Shown here one piece after another: positions 26,111-33,297 of a stretch of DNA of 33,297 nt. A model generated the notes under the pieces. That model did no database searches, was not told the DNA's origin, and saw nothing but the letters and a program-made list of their open reading frames with translations. The position numbers and the translations under genes are program-made. Every line of letters starts with the position of its first letter. The stretch's first letter is position 1. Source of the stretch: Clostridia bacterium (GTDB lineage Bacteria; Bacillota; Clostridia; Christensenellales; Borkfalkiaceae). The stretch is taken from NCBI GenBank assembly GCA_017626135.1, contig JAGAJI010000046.1, positions 1-33,297 on the forward strand, given 5' to 3'.

Positions 26111-26830
26111 ATGTCTGCGTTGAAACGTTTTTTTGTCGATAAAATTGAAGAGGTGACGGAGCTTTGCGGCGAGGAATTCGAGCACGCGAAGAACGTGTTG
26201 CGCCTTGGCGCAGGCGACGAGGTGATTTTGCTCGACAACAGCGGCAAGGAATACACCGCCGTGATTGCAAGCGTGGAGAAAAAGCGCATGATTTTGAACG
26301 TCGTACGCACCGAGGTGGGTACCAGGGAAGCGTTGACGGACGTTTGCTTATTGTTCGGGTATCTGAAAAACGCCGACAAAAACGAGTTTATCGTGCAAAA
26401 AGCGGTGGAGCTCGGCGTGAAGGAGATCGGTGTCTTTTCCTCCGAATACTCCTCGGCGTACATGAATGCGAACAAGTTGGAGCGCTTGAATAAAGTGGCA
26501 AAAGAGGCGGCGAAACAATGCCTGCGCGCAACTGCGCCCAACGTCGTCTATTACGATAAATTTGAAAATGCACTCGCCTCGGCGAAGGGGTATGAAAATA
26601 AAATTTTTGCCTGCGAATTCGCCACCGAGAGTAAGTTTGATTTGGAGAAATTGCAAGGCAGCACCGCGCTCGTAATCGGGAGCGAAGGGGGCTTTTCACG
26701 GGCGGAGGAAGAACTCGCCAACGGACTTGGATTCGCTTCCGTCACTTTGGGCAAACGCATTTTGCGCGCGGAGACCGCGGCGGTCGCTCTGACGAGCGTC
26801 GTGATGTTTGCGCTGGGAGAACTCCGATGA
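26111..26830 (+). CDS. rsmE: 16S rRNA m3U1498 methyltransferase
   Basis: A 239-residue SPOUT-class methyltransferase acting on U1498 of 16S rRNA. The knotted C-terminal end with LVIGSEGGFSRAEEE and LGKRILRAETAAVA is diagnostic. The start codon itself lies in a dispersed motif (26105-26127, read as MSALKRF), and a divergent copy (26312-26338) lies downstream. GAAAAGGAAGG is the ribosome site. It overlaps mtaB by 4 bases (ATGA). Confidence 0.95.
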   Translation: MSALKRFFVDKIEEVTELCGEEFEHAKNVLRLGAGDEVILLDNSGKEYTAVIASVEKKRMILNVVRTEVGTREALTDVCLLFGYLKNADKNEFIVQKAVELGVKEIGVFSSEYSSAYMNANKLERLNKVAKEAAKQCLRATAPNVVYYDKFENALASAKGYENKIFACEFATESKFDLEKLQGSTALVIGSEGGFSRAEEELANGLGFASVTLGKRILRAETAAVALTSVVMFALGELR

Positions 26831-28089
26831 AGGCGGTCGTGTATACCCTCGGTTGCAAGGTCAACGACGTGGAGAGCGGCTCGATCATACGAGGCTTGGA
26901 GGAGCTCGGCTACGAAGTGTCTCGGGAGATGGAGCCTGCCGATTTGTATATCGTGAACACCTGTGCGGTCACGGCGGAGGCGGAGCGCAAAAGTCGGCAG
27001 ACGGTGGGCAAGGCGATCAAGTGCAATCCCAACGCGAAGATCATCGTCTGCGGTTGCGCATCGGAAAAATCCCCCACGGCGTTTTTGGAAAAAGGGGGTA
27101 CCATGTACGCAGTGACGGGTGCGCAACGCAAAAATCAGGTACTCGAAATCGTGAAAGCGGGGCTTGAAAAAGATGCGCGCGGCGTGAAGATCGAAGAGGA
27201 AAAATCGTACGAGGAAATGCCCCTGCCTGAGTGTTTGAAAACGCGCAATTTCGTAAAAATTCAGGACGGTTGCAACCGTTTCTGTTCCTATTGCATCATT
27301 CCCTATCTGCGCGGACGGAGCCGTTCGAGGCACATGGAGAGCGCGGCGGCTGAAATTCTGTCGAGCGAGGCGCAGGAGACGGTGGTGACGGGCATCGACG
27401 TGTCCGAATATAAGGACGAGGCGGGGTACGATCTTGCCGATTTGATGCTTGCAGTCCAAGACGCGGATACGCGTATTCGGCTGGGTTCGCTTGAAGTCAG
27501 CCTGATCACCGAGCGGTTTTTGAATGCGCTCAAACAGGTCAAGCATTTTGCGCCGCAGTTTCACCTTTCCTTGCAGAGTGGCTCGGATAGGGTGCTCAAA
27601 AGCATGAATCGCCACTACACCCGCGCGGAATATTTGGAGAAATGTCGCATGATTTACGAGGCGTTTCCAAACGCTGCTATCACGACGGATATCATCGTCG
27701 GGTTCCCGACGGAGTCGGAAGAGGATTTTGAGGACTCCCTGCGCATCGTGGAGGAGGCGGGATTTGCACAAGTCCACGCCTTCCCGTATTCGCCGAGAGA
27801 GGGTACGAACGCCTACAAGCGCTATAAGGAATTGCCCTTTGCCTTAAAGAAGGAGCGCGTGGAAAGACTTATCGAACGCGCGGCGGAGCAAAAGAAAACA
27901 TATATGGAACGTTTCGTCGGACAAGTTTTGGAGATGGTTCCCGAGAACTGTTTTGACGGGTTCACGGAAGGATATTCCGAGAATTATATTCGGGTGTACG
28001 TAGAGGGTGAAATGGAAAAACGCCCCACCCATGTCTGCGTTGAACGAATTTTCAAGGACGGAGTCCTTGCAAAAATAAAGGAGAAATAA
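26827..28089 (+). CDS. mtaB: tRNA t6A37 methylthiotransferase MtaB
   Basis: A 420-residue radical-SAM enzyme that converts t6A37 to ms2t6A in tRNA. The N-terminal UPF0004 domain supplies Cys ligands (TLGCKVND, VNTCAVTAEAER, VCGCASEKS); the radical-SAM cluster is Cys149-x3-Cys153-x2-Cys156 (GCNRFCSYC); a TRAM-like end follows. It acts on the product of the TsaE/TsaB pathway encoded at 16270-17310. Two dispersed motifs: 27093-27118 (GGTMYAV) and 28025-28046, the latter in a different frame (PTHVCVE). Confidence 0.95.
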   Translation: MKAVVYTLGCKVNDVESGSIIRGLEELGYEVSREMEPADLYIVNTCAVTAEAERKSRQTVGKAIKCNPNAKIIVCGCASEKSPTAFLEKGGTMYAVTGAQRKNQVLEIVKAGLEKDARGVKIEEEKSYEEMPLPECLKTRNFVKIQDGCNRFCSYCIIPYLRGRSRSRHMESAAAEILSSEAQETVVTGIDVSEYKDEAGYDLADLMLAVQDADTRIRLGSLEVSLITERFLNALKQVKHFAPQFHLSLQSGSDRVLKSMNRHYTRAEYLEKCRMIYEAFPNAAITTDIIVGFPTESEEDFEDSLRIVEEAGFAQVHAFPYSPREGTNAYKRYKELPFALKKERVERLIERAAEQKKTYMERFVGQVLEMVPENCFDGFTEGYSENYIRVYVEGEMEKRPTHVCVERIFKDGVLAKIKEK

Positions 28090-28092
28090 CTC

Positions 28093-28428
28093 ATGGAAAA
28101 CTGTATTTTTTGTAAGATTATCGCGGGAGAAATTCCCTCGCCCAGACTGTACGAAGACGATCAGATGATCATCATTCGCGATATCGAACCCAAGGCGAAA
28201 TTGCATTATCTTTGTCTTCCGAAAAAGCATTTTGCCTATCTTTCGGACATGGATGAAGAGCGTGCGGAAATTTTGAAACATTGTTTCCAAGTCATTCCCA
28301 CCTTGCAGGAGCAGTTGGGTTTGCAGGACGGCTATCGCGTCGTCATCAACCAGGGCGCGAACGCCGGACAGACGGTGTTTCATTTGCATATTCATTTGTT
28401 GGGGGGCGAGGTGCTCGGCGATTTTTAA
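28093..28428 (+). CDS. HIT-family nucleotide hydrolase (HinT-like)
   Basis: A 111-residue histidine-triad protein, probably a purine nucleoside phosphoramidase. CIFCKIIAGEIPS at the start and HLHIHLLGG with His97, His99 and His101 are diagnostic. It starts three bases after mtaB with AAGGAGAAA, and ends this operon; the tandem repeat follows directly. Confidence 0.94.
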   Translation: MENCIFCKIIAGEIPSPRLYEDDQMIIIRDIEPKAKLHYLCLPKKHFAYLSDMDEERAEILKHCFQVIPTLQEQLGLQDGYRVVINQGANAGQTVFHLHIHLLGGEVLGDF

Positions 28429-28453
28429 AACGAAGAATCTGCTTCGAAATACA

Positions 28454-28760
28454 GCGTCGAACTTGCGGTTTTTCTCGCTCGTTTACGCTTAGTAAACTCC
28501 CGTCGAAAAATCCGCGTTCTTCTTGTCTTTCTTGCAGCTTGCTTCGTTTTAGCAGTTGGGAGAGGGTGCGTAAAATCCGAGGCGCAATACGGCGTCGAAC
28601 TTGCGTTCCCCCTTGGTCACGTACGCTTAAGTACGCTCCCTGCGGGGGAGCCACATTCTCCTTGTCTTTCTCGTAGCTTGCTTCGTTTTAGCAGTTGGGA
28701 GAGGGCGAGGCAAAACGCACGCCGCAATATGGCGTCGAACTTGTATTCCCTTAACGTCAA
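28454..28760. repeat. Tandem ~140-bp repeat with covarying stem
   Basis: The block GCGTCGAACTTG begins at 28454, 28592 and 28732, so the period is 138-140 bases; the third unit is incomplete. A 45-base block (28522-28566 and 28661-28705) is almost identical. Between them lies a variable hairpin: GTTTAC-gctta-GTAAAC in unit 1 and CGTAC-gctta-aGTACG in unit 2, with outer arms TTTTTC/GAAAAA against CCCCC/GGGGG. Arms change but pairing is kept. Open frames here are low-complexity read-through and I do not call a gene. Confidence 0.8.
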
Positions 28761-28770
28761 AGATAACGCA

Positions 28771-28802
28771 CGGCGGAGTTTTAAGCTCCGCCGTAGTTTT
28801 TT
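28771..28802 (+). terminator. Terminator after the tandem repeat
   Basis: CGGCGGAG (28771-28778) pairs with CTCCGCCG (28786-28793), followed by TAGTTTTTT. It probably ends the prmA-HIT transcript through the repeat. Confidence 0.88.
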
Positions 28803-28848
28803 CCGAATCGGTGTTGCGAAAGTATAAAATCCCGTCAATCCGTCAATA

Positions 28849-28879
28849 ATCCCTTCCGTAGTAAAAACGGGAGGGATTT
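28849..28879 (+). promoter_or_regulatory. Hairpin sequestering the ribosome site of 28882
   Basis: AATCCCTTCC pairs (one or two mismatches) with GGGAGGGATT, which is the ribosome site of the next gene, followed by TTTTT. It could be a translational switch or a remnant terminator. TATAAA at 28823-28828 is a possible -10 box with no good -35. Confidence 0.45.
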
Positions 28880-28881
28880 TT

Positions 28882-29337
28882 ATGTACCGATTGAAAAATT
28901 TTATCTGCGTGAGTCTTTCTTGCCTTTTGTGCCTGTTGCTCGGCGTGGGCGTCAAGGCGGCAAACGTTTCCCGCCTTTCTGCGTTGAAGGGGGAACGGAC
29001 GTATTTTTTGGACTCCGCCTCCTCCCAAGGATTGAGCAAGACGGAGCTCTCTTTTGCGGAGCTCGGACGGGTGAAAGGGGAGTGTGTTCAATTCGATTTA
29101 CAAGCCTACGAGGGGGGCAGGTATGCGACGAACGAGGAAATCGCGCAAAGTATCTTGCGTAAATTTCAGGCAAAAACCCGTTTTGTCGAGGAAGTGAACG
29201 GAACGGTTTCCTACTACGCGTACACCCCTTTTTGGCAGGGTGGACTTCTTTTACAGGGGGAGCGAGTCAACCTCCATATCGCGATCTCTTCTTCGTATTG
29301 CGTGGTGGGGACGCCCGTCATTTTCGGCGGCTATTAA
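28882..29337 (+). CDS. Secreted protein of unknown function
   Basis: A 151-residue protein with a clear signal peptide (residues 1-27, cleavage likely after VKA-A). The mature part has no motif I can name with confidence; the end, ERVNLHIAISSSY then GTPVIFGGY, looks conserved. Position ahead of a SpoIIQ-like gene recalls ywmB-spoIIQ neighbourhoods in Bacilli, so a YwmB-like sporulation or wall protein is a guess. GGGAGGG lies before the ATG. An A-type dispersed motif (29111-29134) is read as GGRYATN. Confidence 0.75.
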   Translation: MYRLKNFICVSLSCLLCLLLGVGVKAANVSRLSALKGERTYFLDSASSQGLSKTELSFAELGRVKGECVQFDLQAYEGGRYATNEEIAQSILRKFQAKTRFVEEVNGTVSYYAYTPFWQGGLLLQGERVNLHIAISSSYCVVGTPVIFGGY

Positions 29338-29413
29338 AAATTTTTCAGGCTCGGCGTATAAAAGGGAGGCGTTTGGGCAAACATTTACATACAAAACTTT
29401 TCGGAGGATTCAC

Positions 29414-30088
29414 ATGAAAGAACAAAGCGGTATGGAAAAGAAGCATAAACGAATGACGAAAGAAAAACGGTTTTACCTCATCACGGGGCTTGCCTCTGCA
29501 GCGGCGCTCGTAGCGGTCGTGCTCACGGCGGTGCTCGTGGCAAACTTTGGCGTAAGCGACGCGCCCACGGCAGGGGGATCTTCGGATTTCACACAAAACT
29601 CGAGTGTCTCGGACAGTTCGAGCAGCGGCAACGTGGGGGATAACGATCCCAACGAGCCCGTTATCACCACACCCGAGGGGATGCGGATGCCCGTGGAATC
29701 GGTGAGCGTTCTGCACGAATTCGGTTTTTACCACAACAAGACCTTGAACAACTATTATGAACATACGGGTATGGACTTTACGGCGGCTGTGGGTACGGAA
29801 GTGCTCGCCGTCGACGACGGGGTGGTGGAGAGCATCTACCGCGACGACGTACTGACGGGCACGGAAATCGTCATCGATCACGGCGACGGCGTGAAGACGC
29901 TCTACCGTTTCGTGGACGTCGCAGACGATCTGAGCGTGGGCAAGAAAGTGAAACAAGGGGACGTGATTGCGACCGTAGCGGAGGCAACGGGGGAGGAATA
30001 CAAGGACGGCGCGCATCTGCATTTTGAAGTCGTCAAGGACCAAAAACAGGTTGACCCTTCCACCTACCTCACCTTTGAAGAAAAATAA
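29414..30088 (+). CDS. SpoIIQ-like membrane-anchored M23 (LytM) protein
   Basis: A 224-residue protein with one membrane helix (about 21-44), a Ser/Asn-rich linker (45-90) and a LytM domain. The zinc ligands are all kept: His117 and Asp121 in HTGMD, and His201/His203 in GAHLHFEV, so it should be an active endopeptidase, as in clostridial SpoIIQ, unlike B. subtilis SpoIIQ. The sporulation role (partner SpoIIIAH in the engulfed forespore) is inferred from layout. I start at the ATG at 29414, six bases after GGAGG; the open frame from 29240 overlaps the preceding gene. Confidence 0.88.
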   Translation: MKEQSGMEKKHKRMTKEKRFYLITGLASAAALVAVVLTAVLVANFGVSDAPTAGGSSDFTQNSSVSDSSSSGNVGDNDPNEPVITTPEGMRMPVESVSVLHEFGFYHNKTLNNYYEHTGMDFTAAVGTEVLAVDDGVVESIYRDDVLTGTEIVIDHGDGVKTLYRFVDVADDLSVGKKVKQGDVIATVAEATGEEYKDGAHLHFEVVKDQKQVDPSTYLTFEEK

Positions 30089-30127
30089 AAATAGCCCATA
30101 CGGGCTATCCATGTATTTGACGAAATA

Positions 30128-30156
30128 AAAAATCGGAAGAATGTCTTCCGATTTTT
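30128..30156. terminator. Bidirectional terminator
   Basis: AAAAATCGGAAGA-atg-TCTTCCGATTTTT, serving both the M23 gene and the convergent gene at 30160. A smaller ATAGCCC/GGGCTAT hairpin lies just before it. Confidence 0.92.
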
Positions 30157-30159
30157 TCG

Positions 30160-30672
30160 TTATCGAATCAGTTGTAAGAAGGGGGAGTTTGTCGGCAAAA
30201 CCCGTCTGGGAATGACGCGCAATTTCCCTTTATAGTGGAAGGAGAAATACTCCCCGTCCAAAGAGGGCTTGACCTTTTCGAGGGGCACGCTGTATTGATG
30301 AAAAGCGTACTTGTCGTCCTTCATCGCAGCGTAGATCCGCTCTCCGTCCAACGTATAGTTGTAGAGTTTGATTTTCCACAGCCGCAGTTGTTTTTTGTGA
30401 TCGCGTTTCGCAAGAAGTGCACCGATGAGATAAACCACGGTCAAAATCGCTGCCATGCCGCACGCGATCCAGGTAAGAAAGAGCAGGTCGAGAAAATACC
30501 CCGCCACGGCGATCGCCGCGAAGAAAATCAGTCCGAATACGTAGCGGAGATTGACGCGTCGTCTCTCCCTTTTATAAATGGTTTGAACGTCCTGTTCCTG
30601 CAAAGCGAAAGTAACGGTCGCGAGATTGTACGTGGCCGTGGGGTTATACGTATGAGAAAGGTTCGTCTGCAT
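30160..30672 (-). CDS. YcxB-like membrane protein
   Basis: A 170-residue protein with two adjacent membrane helices (about 44-90) and a C-terminal beta-rich domain resembling the YcxB family (ending with FSFHYKGKLRVIPRRVLP). Function unknown. The start at 30672 has AAGGAGG upstream and lies behind a full consensus promoter; the open frame continues another 122 codons upstream through the promoter, which I reject. Confidence 0.8.
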   Translation of the reverse strand: MQTNLSHTYNPTATYNLATVTFALQEQDVQTIYKRERRRVNLRYVFGLIFFAAIAVAGYFLDLLFLTWIACGMAAILTVVYLIGALLAKRDHKKQLRLWKIKLYNYTLDGERIYAAMKDDKYAFHQYSVPLEKVKPSLDGEYFSFHYKGKLRVIPRRVLPTNSPFLQLIR

Positions 30673-30691
30673 AATTTTTCCTCCTTCTTTT

Positions 30692-30720
30692 ATTATATAC
30701 CGATTTTTCCTCAATGTCAA
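30692..30720 (-). promoter_or_regulatory. Promoter of the YcxB-like gene
   Basis: Minus-strand TTGACA (30715-30720) and TATAAT (30692-30697), 17-base spacer. Confidence 0.88.
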
Positions 30721-30808
30721 GCGGTAAAATAAAAAAATATGCGTGTGTTTCCATAAAATATGCGCGCGAAGGGAACTTTGAACCGTTCTATTCCTTTTGA
30801 GTGCGGCG

Positions 30809-30814
30809 TATAAT
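30809..30814 (+). promoter_or_regulatory. -10 box of the M1 peptidase gene
   Basis: TATAAT lies 21 bases before the ATG at 30836, with AAAAGGAG between. No good -35 is seen at 16-18 bases. Confidence 0.55.
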
Positions 30815-30835
30815 AAAGGGAAAAGGAGTAGGAAA

Positions 30836-32293
30836 ATGATAAAAAAAATGATATCCATAACGCTGACGCCCCTCTTTTGTCTGTTCGCTTTGCCCCTGCT
30901 CATAGGATGTGAAAAAGGGGTGGAGACCCATACCAGGTACGAGATCACTGCAGAATACGTTCCCGAAAGCAGGACGGTAACGGGCGCCGTGAAGCTGACG
31001 TTTGAGAACCCGACCGACGAGGAATTGACGGAGCTCAAATTTCAGCTCTATCCCAACGCCTACCGCAAGGACGCGCTCTATAAACCCGTCTCCACCGCCT
31101 ATGAAAGCGCCGCCTACTATAAGGGAGAAAGCTACGGGGAGATGAGTATTTACAGCGTGCACGGCTCCAAGAACTGGGATATTACGGGGGAGGACGAGAA
31201 TATCTTGAGCGTGCAACTCGAACGTTCCCTCTTTCCCGGGGAGAAAGTGGTGCTTGATATCGGGTTCCGAACGCGGCTCGCCGAAGTTGCACACCGCACG
31301 GGCGTGACGAAACACACCGTCAATCTGGGTAATTTTTATCCCGTCCTTTGCGGGATCAGGGAGGGCGGTTTCGTGGAGACGGTCTACTATTCGGACGGCG
31401 ATCCCTTTTACACGGAGTGCGCCGACTACAAAGTGACCCTCACGCTCCCCAAGGAATACGTGCTGGCTTCGACGGGCACGCTCGTGGAAGAAAGAATGCT
31501 TGAAAGCAAAAAGGAGCATACCATGTCTGCGTTGAACGTGCGAGACTTCGCTATGGTGCTCTCGGAAGACTTCCGCGTGGAGCAGTTGCAAGCGGGAAAT
31601 ACGACGCTCGTCTATTACTATTATGCCGATCAGACGCCCAAGAAGACGCTGTCCCTCATGGCGGAGTGTTTTGCTTTCTACGAGGAGACGTTCGGGGCGT
31701 ATCCCTATCCGCAGTATGCGATGGCGGAGACGGACTTTTGTCTGGGCGGTATGGAGTACCCCTGCCTGACCTTCCTGTCCGATGCACTCGGGGAGACGGA
31801 GAAAATCCGCGCGATCGCGCACGAGACGGCGCATCAATGGTGGTACGCCGTGGTGGGGAGCGATCAGCTCGAAAACGCGTGGCAGGACGAGGGCTTGGCG
31901 GAATACTCCGCGCTGGCGTTCTTTGAAAAGTATGAAAAATATGGGCTCACGCGCGATGCGCTGACGAAGGCGGCGATGGAGGAGTACCGCTCCTACTACG
32001 ACGTCTACGGGAGCGTGTTGGGCAGGACGGACACGCGCATGACGAGACGTTTGAAGGAGTATTTGAGCGACTACGAGTACAGATGCCTGAGCTACGACAA
32101 AGCGGTGATCATGTTCGACACGCTGCGCAAGAGCGTGGGGGACGGGAAGTTTTTCGAATCCCTGCGGCGGTATTACAAAACCTGTACCTATAAACAGGCG
32201 ACGGTGGGGGACCTGATCGGCAGTTTTGAAAAATCGGGACTGGACGTGAGCGGATTTTTCGACAGTTTCCTGAGCGGCAAAGCGATTTTATAG
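30836..32293 (+). CDS. M1-family zinc metallopeptidase lipoprotein
   Basis: A 485-residue surface lipoprotein: signal peptide with lipobox LLIGC (Cys25), an N-terminal beta domain, then the gluzincin catalytic domain with GGMEYP (304-309; GxMEN in aminopeptidases), HETAH at 329-333 and the third ligand Glu352 in QDEGLAEYS. It ends after the helical part, without the C-terminal ERAP-like domain of larger M1 enzymes. Probably degrades peptides outside the cell. AAAAGGAG precedes the ATG at 30836. A B-type dispersed motif (31515-31538) is read as HTMSALN in the beta domain, and a weak copy (30926-30949) near the lipobox. Confidence 0.92.
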   Translation: MIKKMISITLTPLFCLFALPLLIGCEKGVETHTRYEITAEYVPESRTVTGAVKLTFENPTDEELTELKFQLYPNAYRKDALYKPVSTAYESAAYYKGESYGEMSIYSVHGSKNWDITGEDENILSVQLERSLFPGEKVVLDIGFRTRLAEVAHRTGVTKHTVNLGNFYPVLCGIREGGFVETVYYSDGDPFYTECADYKVTLTLPKEYVLASTGTLVEERMLESKKEHTMSALNVRDFAMVLSEDFRVEQLQAGNTTLVYYYYADQTPKKTLSLMAECFAFYEETFGAYPYPQYAMAETDFCLGGMEYPCLTFLSDALGETEKIRAIAHETAHQWWYAVVGSDQLENAWQDEGLAEYSALAFFEKYEKYGLTRDALTKAAMEEYRSYYDVYGSVLGRTDTRMTRRLKEYLSDYEYRCLSYDKAVIMFDTLRKSVGDGKFFESLRRYYKTCTYKQATVGDLIGSFEKSGLDVSGFFDSFLSGKAIL

Positions 32294-32342
32294 GGAATAG
32301 CCGACTTTCTTTGCCATTTTGAGAAAGCGTTGCGGAAAATAC

Positions 32343-32371
32343 TTGCGTCGCGCGGTCGTCTGTGCTATAAT
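32343..32371 (+). promoter_or_regulatory. Promoter of the FmdB gene
   Basis: TTGCGT (32343-32348) and TATAAT (32366-32371), 17-base spacer; leader about 25 bases containing AAGGAG. Confidence 0.75.
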
Positions 32372-32402
32372 ATAAAGGTAGTGAACGTAAGGAGAAAAAA
32401 GA

Positions 32403-32600
32403 ATGCCGTTTTTACAGTACAAATGCAAAAATTGCGGAAAACGTTTTGACGAGTTGGTAAAGACGTACACCGATAAAGTCGTTTGCCCCGATTGCGGCGG
32501 CGAGACGGAACGGGACTACGCGGGTACCATGTACTCGGCAACGGGACAATCGAGCAAAAAATGTTCGGGCAATTGCAAGACGTGCGGCGGTTGCCGTTGA
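32403..32600 (+). CDS. FmdB-family zinc ribbon protein
   Basis: A 65-residue protein with the FmdB/CxxC-CxxC layout: PFLQYKCKNCGKRFDE and VCPDCGGETERDY, followed by a Cys-rich end (CSGNCKTCGGC) that could bind more metal. Function of the family is unknown; it is often called a putative regulator. A B-type dispersed motif (32519-32543) is read as AGTMYSATG between the ribbon and the Cys-rich tail. Confidence 0.88.
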   Translation: MPFLQYKCKNCGKRFDELVKTYTDKVVCPDCGGETERDYAGTMYSATGQSSKKCSGNCKTCGGCR

Positions 32601-32721
32601 GGAGTTTTTCCTTATTCGAGCCGTCAAAAAGGTGCTTTTGCTGGGCGCTTTATAACCACGGATTTCTCGCGCGACATATATTATATAATATAGGCGAGGG
32701 GCGAATAAAAGTCTGAAAAGT

Positions 32722-32780
32722 TGTCAAAAATAAAAAAAGTCGAAAAAATTAAAAAAAATTCAAAATATTTGAAAAAAACG
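32722..32780 (+). promoter_or_regulatory. A-tract UP-like element upstream of 23S promoter
   Basis: Nearly 60 bases rich in A-tracts directly upstream of the -35, as in strong rRNA promoters. Before it, 32601-32721 has no gene; a TATAAT (32684-32689) there lacks a good -35 but could be a further rRNA promoter. Confidence 0.6.
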
Positions 32781-32781
32781 C

Positions 32782-32810
32782 TTGACTTTCTTCTTCTTTA
32801 ATGGTATTAT
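32782..32810 (+). promoter_or_regulatory. Strong promoter of the 23S rRNA gene
   Basis: TTGACT (32782-32787) and TATTAT (32805-32810), 17-base spacer, with the A-tract block upstream. It is about 300 bases before the mature 23S 5' end. Confidence 0.8.
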
Positions 32811-32817
32811 ATCTAAG

Positions 32818-33111
32818 CTGTTGATTGCGAGAGCGTTTTTTTGACGGCAACTCAACTTTCGTTGAGGGAAAAGAAGATTAACAACTGCATAGCAAATAGT
32901 ATGTTTATTATGGAAATAATAGACGAGTACGAAAGGCAAAGAGAAATTTTCATATTAGCGAAGTAAAGCTAATTTGGTTAATAAAGCAAAAGACGTTAAA
33001 AGCAATTTTAAGGCTCAAAGCTGCAGAGACTAAAATTAGCCGAGTAAAGATAATAGAATTTTCTGTTAAAAAACGAAGAGACGAGTAGACAAAGAAATCA
33101 ATCGAGAGAAA
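32818..33111 (+). other. 23S rRNA leader region
   Basis: About 290 bases without a gene, between the promoter and the 23S. It has a CTCAAC-tttc-GTTGAG hairpin (32851-32866) and degenerate repeats: GACGAGTA twice, and GCGAAGTAAAGCTAAT against GCCGAGTAAAGATAAT. No 16S rRNA or tRNA sequence is present. Part of it probably pairs with the 3' flank for processing. Confidence 0.65.
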
Positions 33112-33297
33112 GATCAAGCTACAAAGGGCTTACGGAGGATGCCTTGGTACATGGCGCCGAAGAAGGACGTGACAAGCTGCGAAAAGCTGCGGGGAGGAGC
33201 AAATATCCGGTGATCCGCAGATATCCGAATGAGGGAACTCAGCGCGAGTAACATCGCGTTATCATGCACTGAATAGATAGGTGCATGAGGGGAACCC
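33112..33297 (+). rRNA. rrl: 23S rRNA, 5' end (cut by window end)
   Basis: The first 186 bases match the conserved 5' end of bacterial 23S rRNA: GATCAAGCTACAAAGGGC, then GGATGCCTTGG, GAAGGACGTG, CTGCGAAAAGCTGCGGGGAG, and CCGAATGAGGGAACTC. The start is estimated from the usual GGTTAAG-type position. The rest lies outside the window. Confidence 0.95.

Noticed and set aside
28454..28760. Coding frames on both strands across the ~140-bp repeat
   Set aside because: They are composed of the repeat read through, with low complexity and no start signals.
30673..31038. N-terminal extension of the YcxB-like gene
   Set aside because: It runs through the TTGACA/TATAAT promoter and antisense to the M1 peptidase; AAGGAGG marks the start at 30672.
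32818..33111. tRNA genes in the 23S leader, as in a 16S-23S spacer
   Set aside because: No cloverleaf or T-loop GTTCRA sequence could be found.
33145..33160. GGTACATGG in the 23S rRNA as a motif copy
   Set aside because: It is part of the rRNA 5' region and does not match the rest of the motif.

Overview
The window looks like a chromosomal segment of an uncultured, moderately GC-rich Bacillota (Clostridia-type) bacterium. Evidence is the consensus TTGACA-17-TATAAT promoters, AGGAGG-type ribosome binding sites, the clustered order pyrH-frr-uppS-cdsA-dxr-rseP, a YlmC/YmxH-like PRC-barrel protein, a SpoIIQ-like M23 protein, an FMN riboswitch in front of an ECF riboflavin transporter and an FmdB-type zinc ribbon. 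No phage, transposase, CRISPR array or tRNA was seen. Nearly all the coding content is housekeeping; the unusual material is in repeats, starts and RNA layout.

Layout. 54-2291: secreted NlpC/P60 hydrolase (-) divergent from a PHP phosphatase and a small acidic protein. 2453-8226: translation/isoprenoid/phospholipid operon pyrH, frr, uppS, cdsA and a single reading frame joining dxr to rseP, closed by a terminator. 8247-12572: a proline-rich unknown (-), the polyprenyl-phosphate transporter PopT with ComFC, pgsA (-), and the PRC-barrel protein. 12573-13150: gene-free stretch with three promoters and two very stable hairpins, possibly an RNA gene. 13151-15330: two-component system. 15320-16215: promoter, FMN riboswitch, terminator and RibU. 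16270-17738: tsaE-tsaB-rimI. 17928-21412: alpha/beta hydrolase with an apparent ACG start, membrane-anchored MurF, and a D-Ala-D-Ala ligase. 21593-24635: dnaK-dnaJ. 25148-28428: prmA-rsmE-mtaB-HIT. 28882-32600: secreted unknown, SpoIIQ-like M23, YcxB-like protein (-), M1 metallopeptidase lipoprotein, FmdB zinc ribbon. 33112-end: 5' end of a 23S rRNA gene with its own strong promoter and no 16S gene in front of it.

The gene functions link up: UppS makes undecaprenyl-PP from the isoprenoids that Dxr supplies, PopT recycles its phosphate form, MurF and Ddl build the precursor carried on it, and CdsA and PgsA make phospholipids.

The strongest candidate for something undescribed is a short DNA word of about 22 bp, in two related versions (GGGGGCAGGTATGCGTTGAA and GGTACCATGTATGCGTTGAA). 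It recurs roughly two dozen times, on both strands, inside and between genes and in different reading frames. It behaves like a genome-wide DNA-level signal or dispersed repeat. Two more repeat families (a mosaic of small hairpins, and an approximately 140-bp tandem unit with a covarying stem) fill the larger intergenic gaps.
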